A DNA stretch of 19,614 nt from an uncultured Candidatus Nemicrothrix sp. (GTDB lineage Bacteria > Actinomycetota > Acidimicrobiia > Acidimicrobiales > UBA8592), in contig CAJWRY010000014.1 of the NCBI GenBank assembly GCA_913046155.1, forward strand, positions 1-19,614. The letters run 5' to 3'. Below the pieces are notes generated by a model. It did no database searches, had not been told where the DNA came from, and was given only the letters and a program-made list of their open reading frames with translations. Shown here in pieces: positions 14,277 through 19,614 of the stretch. The stretch's first letter is position 1; each line of letters starts with the position of its first letter. The position numbers and the translations under genes are program-made.

Positions 14277-14282
14277 TACTTT
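14277..14282 (+). promoter_or_regulatory. Possible leaderless -10 box of the PBP1A gene
   Basis: TACTTT ends 7 bases before the GTG at 14290. It decides between this start and a TTG at 14200, which would overlap the PPOX gene by 41 bases. Confidence 0.35.
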
Positions 14283-14289
14283 TGTAGAT

Positions 14290-16584
14290 GTGAGACCTTT
14301 TACTGTTCTTTTCCGCCTTGCAATCACGCTTGCGTTGATAGGTCTTGTAGTCGGGATGATCACAGTTTTAACAGGCCCCCAACTAAAAGAAATAGCTACC
14401 TCAGGGGAGTGGTCTCACTCGCCAGTCGCTCTCGCCAGTACAGGAACGAGATCTCTCATCTATGACCAAAATGGTGAACTCATGGCCACATTTTTTGATG
14501 AAAACCGTTCACCGGTCTTGCTTGACCTTATTCCACAAGAGGTTCGCGACGCAATACTTGCAATTGAAGATGCTAATTTCTACAGTCACCAAGGTGTCGA
14601 TCTTAAAGCAACAGCAAGAGCTTTAATAGAAAATGTTGATGCAGGTGGCATCAGCCAAGGTGGTTCAACCATCACACAACAACTTATTAAAAACCTAGTA
14701 TTAACTCCGGAACAAACAGTTGAAAGAAAAGTGCAAGAGGCAGCACTCGCTGTTCGTTTAGAAGATCAACTTACTAAAGACGAAATATATGAGATTTATC
14801 TCAATACAGTCTATTTCGGGGGTTCAGCATACGGAATAAAGGCAGCCGCTGAAGTGTACTTTGGCTTAGATCTGGCTAATAAAAACCCAGCAGAAATCCA
14901 AGCAACTCTCGATGAGGGACTTGGCTGGCCCGAAGCGGCACTCCTAGCATCACTCATCCGGAATCCAAGCGTCAACGACCCTACTGTGAATCCACAAGTA
15001 GCGACTTACCAGCGGCGAATCGTCTTAGACAGGCTCGCAGAATTAGGATACTTCTCACCAGCAGAAGCAGAAGAATACGCCCAGACACCTCTTCCCAGCG
15101 AACGATTCCAACCGACTCTACCTTCAGCTGACGATTTCTTTGTGGCTGAGGTCAGAAGAAGTCTGCTGGAAGACCCGACTTTCCTAGGAGGAGGAATTCA
15201 ATCACGAACAGAGGATCTCCTCGGCATTAACGGAGGTATTAGGGTCTACACAACCTTTAACCCAGCAACCCAGCAAATGGCAATAGAAGCCCGCGACGAA
15301 GTACTTCGAGATAAATGGGGCGTAGATCCCTTCTTCACAGTTTCTATCGCCGCAATGGACCCTGATAACGGAGCGGTACGAGCAATGATAGGAGGTGAAA
15401 GTTTTGACAGTGAAAGCCAATTCAACCTAGCAACGCAGGGGAGAAGGCAGCCGGGATCTTCATTCAAAACCTTCGTACTTGTAACAGCATTACAAAGAGG
15501 CATCCAAACGAATGACAAAGTAAATGGGGAAGGCCCTTGTGAATTCCCTGAAGAGACAGAACCAGATGGGATATACGAGGCTAATAATTTCGCTAACGAT
15601 GATGGAGAAATAGCGGAGATAAAAGATTTATTGCTGTCCTCCTCAAACTGCGGTTTCCTCAAGCTCGGTCAACTCGCCGGACTTAACAACATCATTTCCA
15701 CAGCAAGACTAATGGGGATCGACTCAGAAATGGACCCTGTCATATCCCTACCGCTCGGAGTTGAAGAAGTTAGTCCGATGGAAATGGCAAATGCCTATGG
15801 CACGCTGGCATCAGGGGGTATCAGGAGAGAGCCTTATTTTATTGAACGAATCGAAAGGTTGCAGAATGACGAATGGGTCTCTATCTATGAACATAGCGAA
15901 GATGACAGATACCTACCTCAACGCATCCTCACAGAATCAGTTTCATGCTGGGCGACAGATGCTCTATGGGCAAACGTACGCCAAGGCACCGGAGTCCGTG
16001 CAGGGTGGCCTATGGGCTCTCAACCTGCGGCCGGAAAAACAGGAACAACAGAGAACTTTGAAGACGCGTGGTTCGTAGGATACACACCATACCTATCAAC
16101 AGCTGTTTGGATGGGAAATCCAAACGAAAAGGTCTCAATGAGGGGAATCTACCCCTACGGGAACGTAACAGGTGGGTCATTCCCAGCGGAGGTCTGGGGT
16201 GCTTTCAACGCCAAATATCATGCCAACCTCCCCACAAGAGCATTTCCGTACTGCAACCCATTCGCCCAAAGGGGAGAATACCTACGAACCGTTGACGACC
16301 CCGAAGCAGGAACAAATCCTTGCCCAGGTCAGATAACTCTTGACTATCTAAGTGACGAAGAGATTGACGCATGCGAAGATGAAATTCCCGAAGGGTTCGA
16401 AGAATGTGATTACGAATATGACTATCTAGATATCGATGCCGTTCGCGTCACGATTTACTGTGGAGACCCTCCACCTGAAGAACCAGAAGAAAATGAGCAA
16501 GAGGATGAATCCGAAGATGGTTCCGAACCAGAAAACGATCAAACGGAAGATGACCAAGCGGAAGAAACAATTGAAGGTGCCTAG
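14290..16584 (+). CDS. Bifunctional penicillin-binding protein PBP1A (glycosyltransferase/transpeptidase)
   Basis: With the GTG start this is a 764-residue class A PBP. A single membrane anchor (about 8-29) leads into a GT51 glycosyltransferase: E93 in AIEDANFYSHQGVD, QGGSTITQQLIKN, ERKVQEAALAVRLE and EIYLNTVYFGGSAYGI. The transpeptidase has S390/K393 (SSFK), S451-N453 (SSN) and K583 (KTGT). It polymerises and cross-links peptidoglycan on the outer face of the membrane. After the transpeptidase comes a C-terminal part of roughly 130 residues with about seven cysteines (PYCNP, NPCPG, DACED, EECDY, IYCGD) and then a 38-residue Pro/Glu/Asp-rich tail. The frame extends to a TTG at 14200, but 31 codons there would overlap the PPOX gene. 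Confidence 0.92.
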   Translation: MRPFTVLFRLAITLALIGLVVGMITVLTGPQLKEIATSGEWSHSPVALASTGTRSLIYDQNGELMATFFDENRSPVLLDLIPQEVRDAILAIEDANFYSHQGVDLKATARALIENVDAGGISQGGSTITQQLIKNLVLTPEQTVERKVQEAALAVRLEDQLTKDEIYEIYLNTVYFGGSAYGIKAAAEVYFGLDLANKNPAEIQATLDEGLGWPEAALLASLIRNPSVNDPTVNPQVATYQRRIVLDRLAELGYFSPAEAEEYAQTPLPSERFQPTLPSADDFFVAEVRRSLLEDPTFLGGGIQSRTEDLLGINGGIRVYTTFNPATQQMAIEARDEVLRDKWGVDPFFTVSIAAMDPDNGAVRAMIGGESFDSESQFNLATQGRRQPGSSFKTFVLVTALQRGIQTNDKVNGEGPCEFPEETEPDGIYEANNFANDDGEIAEIKDLLLSSSNCGFLKLGQLAGLNNIISTARLMGIDSEMDPVISLPLGVEEVSPMEMANAYGTLASGGIRREPYFIERIERLQNDEWVSIYEHSEDDRYLPQRILTESVSCWATDALWANVRQGTGVRAGWPMGSQPAAGKTGTTENFEDAWFVGYTPYLSTAVWMGNPNEKVSMRGIYPYGNVTGGSFPAEVWGAFNAKYHANLPTRAFPYCNPFAQRGEYLRTVDDPEAGTNPCPGQITLDYLSDEEIDACEDEIPEGFEECDYEYDYLDIDAVRVTIYCGDPPPEEPEENEQEDESEDGSEPENDQTEDDQAEETIEGA

Positions 16585-16627
16585 GCATAGCGCCTGCATC
16601 AATGAGGACAAGTACTACGAACCTAAG

Positions 16628-16633
16628 TAAGAT
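16628..16633 (+). promoter_or_regulatory. -10 box of the zinc-ribbon gene (leaderless type)
   Basis: TAAGAT ends 7 bases before the ATG at 16641, with no Shine-Dalgarno in the 56-base gap after PBP1A. The zinc-ribbon gene may therefore start its own transcript. Confidence 0.45.
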
Positions 16634-16640
16634 CTAACCT

Positions 16641-17369
16641 ATGGCAATAGCAACGTCGGAAAATTTACAAGTACTACTTCAGGTACAGGAAAAAGACAGC
16701 CAAATACTCGCAGCAAATCATGAGATTAGAGAACTACCTGAACGAAAAGAAATTGAAGCCACCCAAAAAGACATAGAAGAACTAAAACAAGTACTCAAAG
16801 CAAAAGAGTCCGAAGTTCACGAAAATAACCGAACCCAAAAGAGACTCGAAGATGAGGTAGCAACAATTGAAGAAAGAACCGAGAATCAAAAGGGAAAATT
16901 ATATGGAGGCGAAGTCATTGCAATCAAGGAACTTCAAGCCCTCGAAATGGACATTGAGAGCTTAAAGGAACGCCAAACAGTAATCGAGGACCAAATTATT
17001 GAAGTAATGGAACTCAATGAACCCATCGAAAATGAAATCCAAAGCCTCCTTCAACTACAAGAGAATCACGTAAAAAACGAGGCCAAACTCTCAGAGGCGC
17101 TAAAAGAAGCTATAAACGAAATTGAAATTAGAATAAGCCAGATCCAAGTAGAAATAAACCACCTCACAAAAGACCTTCCAAGCGAACTAATAAACGAATA
17201 TGAAAGCCTGCGCTCAAGACCTGGTCATGTGGGTATAGCGAAATTAGTTAATCGAACATGCAATGGTTGCAATCTAGAACTACCCGCCGTCGAAGTAGAC
17301 AGAATAAAAAAAATTTCTGAAGATAGCATTATCAACTGCGAAGAATGCGGTTGCATCTTGGTTCGTTAA
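16641..17369 (+). CDS. C4-type zinc ribbon coiled-coil protein (DUF164 family)
   Basis: This 242-residue protein has a long alpha-helical hairpin coiled coil (about 8-185, rich in Glu, Lys and Gln with heptad-like leucines and isoleucines) and a C-terminal zinc ribbon. The zinc ligands are C207/C210 (CNGC) and C233/C236 (CEEC); C238 is also near. The family (zf-RING_7, DUF164) is conserved in actinobacteria and chlamydiae; a role with nucleic acid or in oligomer assembly has been suggested but not settled. In Mycobacterium the homologue (Rv2229c) sits beside a protein with RNase HI and phosphatase domains (Rv2228c); here a histidine phosphatase follows two genes on, keeping that neighbourhood without the RNase H part. 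Confidence 0.9.
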   Translation: MAIATSENLQVLLQVQEKDSQILAANHEIRELPERKEIEATQKDIEELKQVLKAKESEVHENNRTQKRLEDEVATIEERTENQKGKLYGGEVIAIKELQALEMDIESLKERQTVIEDQIIEVMELNEPIENEIQSLLQLQENHVKNEAKLSEALKEAINEIEIRISQIQVEINHLTKDLPSELINEYESLRSRPGHVGIAKLVNRTCNGCNLELPAVEVDRIKKISEDSIINCEECGCILVR

Positions 17370-17371
17370 TT

Positions 17372-17866
17372 ATGCTGCTATGGTTCGCTGGCCTCTCTTT
17401 CATTATCGTTGCAACAGTCTTTGCGAGCCCTGCTATTGATTACAGACTGGTCGTAATTGGATCGTTAGTACCTGTCATAGAAATGGTCCTTGAAGGACCA
17501 TGGGTACTTCATTCACTCTTAGCACCTGTACTCGTGATGGGATTCGTGATGATCGCCTTTCAGGGAAAGCGATTAAAGCAAAGAAAATGGTTGGGTATTC
17601 CCATCGGAATGTTTCTCTATCTTTTCCTTGATCGAGCCTGGACGAAAGCTGGTTTATTCTGGTGGCCATTATCAGGATTCCAAATAGACAAGGCGAACGC
17701 CCCAACATGGGAACAACCAGTTGTATTGGTCGTCATGGAAGCAACTGGTTTGCTGGCTGCAAGTTATGGAGTTAGGAAATATAAAATCTACGAAAAAGAA
17801 AACATGAAACTCTTTTTAAGAACAGGCCGAATACAACGTCAAATGATGCAAGGTAATCAGAAATAG
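17372..17866 (+). CDS. Membrane protein resembling YdjM-type metal-dependent hydrolases
   Basis: This 164-residue membrane protein has hydrophobic segments at about 1-19, 27-40, 46-63 and 74-88. H47 in WVLHSLLAP and D87 in YLFLDRAW sit at membrane helix positions where DUF457/YdjM-like hydrolases have conserved His and Asp residues. WWPLSGF after the Asp helix also recalls actinobacterial homologues seen between zinc-ribbon and phosphatase genes. The match is by pattern only, so the function is tentative. The zinc-ribbon stop at 17369 is 2 bases before this ATG, suggesting termination-reinitiation; an alternative in-frame ATG lies at 17345, inside the zinc-ribbon gene. The next gene starts directly after the stop. 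Confidence 0.7.
   Translation: MLLWFAGLSFIIVATVFASPAIDYRLVVIGSLVPVIEMVLEGPWVLHSLLAPVLVMGFVMIAFQGKRLKQRKWLGIPIGMFLYLFLDRAWTKAGLFWWPLSGFQIDKANAPTWEQPVVLVVMEATGLLAASYGVRKYKIYEKENMKLFLRTGRIQRQMMQGNQK
17483..17501 (+). repeat. Perfect 9-base inverted repeat with one central base
   Basis: ATGGTCCTT (17483-17491) and AAGGACCAT (17493-17501) are perfect inverted arms around G17492, inside the YdjM-like gene. It may be a chance pattern: about one 9-base inverted repeat with a small gap is expected in 20 kb. Confidence 0.4.
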
Positions 17867-18433
17867 ATGACCAAAATAACGCTACTCAGACATGGCCAAA
17901 CAGATTTCAACGCTCAAGGCAGATTACAAGGGAGAGTTGACAATCCACTGAACGACATAGGGATTCAACAAGCTAAAAGAGCTGCAGAAGCTATCGGGCC
18001 TGTTGACAAGATAGTGTCCAGCCCACTTCAAAGAGCTATTCAAACAGCTGAAGTATTCAACATGGAAATACAAACAGATGAAAACTGGATTGAGCTAGAT
18101 TACGGGGACTGGGATGGCGCTCACTTAAACACAATTTCAAAAGAAACATGGATCGAGTGGAAAAGTAACCCGTCGTTTAAGCCACCCAACGGAGAATCAT
18201 TAAAAACATTGGGACATCGCGTAAGGCTCTTTCTAGAAAATGTGCAGAAAAATTCAAAGCAGCATTTGTTGATAGTGACGCATGTATCACCTATCAAAGC
18301 TGCCGTAGCTTGGACTTTGGGAGTAAACGATTCAGTAGGCTGGCGAACAAGACTTGATACTGCCTCATTCACTCAAATACAAATAGATTCGAATACCCCT
18401 GTATTGCTTAAATTCAACCAAACTACAGTGTGA
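17867..18433 (+). CDS. Histidine phosphatase family protein (phosphoglycerate mutase-like)
   Basis: This 188-residue enzyme of the RHG histidine phosphatase superfamily has the phosphate pocket R8-H9-G10 (LLRHGQTDFNAQGRLQG, with H9 the phospho-enzyme), R56 in SSPLQRAIQTA, E76 in ELDYGDWDG and H139 in THVSPIKAA. Its closest actinobacterial use is the phosphatase half of the Rv2228c-type RNase H/CobC-like protein, or alpha-ribazole phosphatase-like enzymes; the substrate cannot be fixed. The ATG follows the TAG of the upstream gene directly, so it belongs to the zinc-ribbon operon and is probably translationally coupled. Confidence 0.93.
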   Translation: MTKITLLRHGQTDFNAQGRLQGRVDNPLNDIGIQQAKRAAEAIGPVDKIVSSPLQRAIQTAEVFNMEIQTDENWIELDYGDWDGAHLNTISKETWIEWKSNPSFKPPNGESLKTLGHRVRLFLENVQKNSKQHLLIVTHVSPIKAAVAWTLGVNDSVGWRTRLDTASFTQIQIDSNTPVLLKFNQTTV

Positions 18434-18513
18434 ATCGATAGCGAAACCGAATGACATGTTTCAGGTCAAAGGATCGTCTAATCTAAAAATAGGCCATACC
18501 GCTATGGAATAGT

Positions 18514-19278
18514 ATGAAATATCAAACCACTCCTTCACTTAACGGAAGACTAGGACTAGCTGTTATTTCAATTTTGGTTCTGCTTGCAGCCTGCAGCACA
18601 GAAGATATGGCCTTTGATCCAAGCAAAGAAGCGATAGAAAACCAAGGCACTCAAGACGAAGAACCAACTGAGCAACCAACTCAAGAAACTACTGAAGAGG
18701 CACCAACCTATATCCAGCCAACACCTGCCACTCAAACAACCCCTCCGGGTAACGATGGAGCCATAGACGAGCTCAACTGCGCTACGACCAGAGAAGAAAT
18801 AAAATTTCACTGGGGAACAGACTCAGGAGATGGATTTGAAAACTCTATCTATGGACCCTACCTATTAAATGATGCACGAACTGGTGTGCATGCTGATTAC
18901 GATCGATTTGTCCTGGAATTTGAACCTGACATAAATGATCCTGACGGGTCTCCAGATAGCTTCCATGTCTTCTGGGCCGATGGAACCCCCTTATCCATGG
19001 GGAGTGGCGACCCCATATCTGTATCAGGAAAGAACGCACTTGAGGTATTCGTCTTAGGTTATGGCTATTCCCGTAACGAGTCAGCAGAGCCATCCCAAGC
19101 CCCACAAAGTTTGTCGCCAACTCGAACAGGTAACCTGAAGCAAGCAGTTTGGGACGGAGAGTTTGAAGGCGTTCTACACTGGGTCCTAGGGGTCCAAGAA
19201 AAAGTTGACTTCAGAGTTTTATCAATTCCCAACCCTCCAAGATTAGTCGTTGATGTTTGCAGGACATCTTCAGAATAA
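18514..19278 (+). CDS. AMIN-like domain lipoprotein
   Basis: This 254-residue lipoprotein has a signal sequence ending in LLAAC (C27), then a long Gln/Thr/Pro/Glu-rich tether to about 80, and one folded domain to the end. The domain opens with C89 and ends with C250 (VDVCR), probably a disulfide. In between, HADYDRFVLEFE and a short Gly-rich GSGDPISVSGKNALEVFV segment resemble the AMIN-like domain of actinobacterial surface lipoproteins, which is thought to bind wall polymers. Function beyond surface attachment is unknown. There is no Shine-Dalgarno; TATGGA (18503) 5 bases upstream is not a good -10, while TAATCT at about 18480 could start a short untranslated leader. The MFS gene begins 20 bases after its stop. 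Confidence 0.75.
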   Translation: MKYQTTPSLNGRLGLAVISILVLLAACSTEDMAFDPSKEAIENQGTQDEEPTEQPTQETTEEAPTYIQPTPATQTTPPGNDGAIDELNCATTREEIKFHWGTDSGDGFENSIYGPYLLNDARTGVHADYDRFVLEFEPDINDPDGSPDSFHVFWADGTPLSMGSGDPISVSGKNALEVFVLGYGYSRNESAEPSQAPQSLSPTRTGNLKQAVWDGEFEGVLHWVLGVQEKVDFRVLSIPNPPRLVVDVCRTSSE

Positions 19279-19298
19279 AGCTGATAACACTAACCTAA

Positions 19299-19614
19299 AT
19301 GCCCAAATCAATGCGAAATCTCCCACTGTACCTAGGTGGGTTTATGGGACCATTTGGCGCCACACTAGTGTTACCAATGTTCCCAGAACTAAGAACAAGT
19401 TTCCGCACTTCGACCGAAACAATTGGCTGGACCTTCACTGCCTACCTTCTACCATTTGCACTTCTGCTCCTTATTTCAGGAACGTTAGGGGAGAAGTGGG
19501 GAAGAAAACGGACCGTACGAAGCACGTATTTGCTGTATGCATTTTCCTCAATGACCTGTGCATTAGCTCCGAATCTACAAATATTTCTTCTCGGAAGAAG
19601 CTTTCAAGGAATCG
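19299..19614 (+). CDS. MFS transporter, N-terminal part (runs off the window)
   Basis: Translating from the ATG at 19299 gives 105 codons with no stop before the window ends. The sequence begins with a Lys/Arg-bearing N-terminus and a first membrane helix (GGFMGPFGATLVLPMFPEL), a second helix (IGWTFTAYLLPFALLLLISG), and the MFS motif A as GTLGEKWGRKRT, followed by a third helix (TYLLYAFSSMTCALAP) and LLGRSFQG, which matches the motif RxxQG of DHA1-type drug/proton antiporters. A multidrug or metabolite exporter is the best reading, but the substrate half is missing. An alternative ATG is at 19311. No Shine-Dalgarno is seen. Confidence 0.85.
   Translation, partial: MPKSMRNLPLYLGGFMGPFGATLVLPMFPELRTSFRTSTETIGWTFTAYLLPFALLLLISGTLGEKWGRKRTVRSTYLLYAFSSMTCALAPNLQIFLLGRSFQGI

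Noticed and set aside
15246..15662. Minus-strand open frame of 138 codons inside PBP1A
   Set aside because: Antisense to the transpeptidase domain with intact motifs; composition looks like a reverse reading of that gene.
16578..16587. Perfect palindrome TGCCTAGGCA at the PBP1A stop
   Set aside because: Ten bases with no loop cannot form a terminator, and palindromes of this length occur by chance.
17483..17501. Considered the 9-base inverted repeat in the YdjM-like gene as a regulatory operator
   Set aside because: It lies mid-gene, far from any start, and about one such repeat is expected in a window of this size; it is listed only as a repeat.

Overview
The window looks like ordinary chromosome of a Gram-positive-type, F420-using bacterium, most likely an actinobacterium of the marine Acidimicrobiia kind; this placement is inference. 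Supporting signs: four enzymes of F420/flavin-associated families sit close together (a Ddn-type nitroreductase, an LLM-class oxidoreductase, a PPOX-class oxidoreductase, and a DUF1295 partner). The peptidoglycan genes are exported lipoproteins with Thr/Pro linkers plus a bifunctional PBP1A. Base composition is AT-leaning (by eye mid-40s % GC, not computed), spacing is very tight, and many genes lack a Shine-Dalgarno but carry a TANNNT box ending 6-8 bases before the start codon, as in leaderless actinobacterial transcripts. Both tRNAs lack an encoded CCA. I see no phage, transposon, CRISPR or plasmid functions.

Layout. 1-53: 3' part of a CAU-anticodon tRNA. 65-1449 (minus): an SDR dehydrogenase behind a promoter with a 24-base dyad, preceded by an F420-type nitroreductase. 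1467-2907 (plus): two cell-wall lipoproteins, a VanY-like D,D-carboxypeptidase and a lytic transglycosylase. 2950-3759 (plus): PhyH dioxygenase, whose stop overlaps the stop of the opposing exonuclease/rhodanese pair (3756-4821, minus). 4920-7144 (plus): a retinol-dehydrogenase-like SDR and a class V aminotransferase. 7128-7847 (minus): a tandem-duplicated ABM-domain protein overlapping the aminotransferase tail to tail. 7933-9717 (plus): DUF1295 membrane enzyme and LLM oxidoreductase, directly abutting. 9714-10640 (minus): YbjN-like protein and a small membrane protein. 10731-11219 (plus): YbaK-type editing domain protein. 11322-11395: tRNA-Val(UAC). 11419-12918 (plus): sulfatase. 12931-13671 (minus): inositol-monophosphatase-family enzyme. 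13776-18433 (plus): PPOX protein, PBP1A, zinc-ribbon coiled-coil protein, YdjM-like membrane protein and histidine phosphatase. 18514-19614 (plus): AMIN-like lipoprotein and the start of an MFS transporter.

How the genes relate. The coherent themes are cell-wall building and trimming (1467-2907, 14290-16584, possibly 18514-19278) and small-molecule redox or oxidation chemistry (SDRs, PhyH, F420-type enzymes, ABM, DUF1295, sulfatase). Most units hold one or two genes, so neighbours need not share a pathway. The most informative signals are genome-scale habits rather than a new system: leaderless promoters, tail-to-tail stop-codon overlaps, a recent-looking internal duplication in the ABM protein, and an operator-like dyad before the first SDR. 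No gap exceeds 300 bases.
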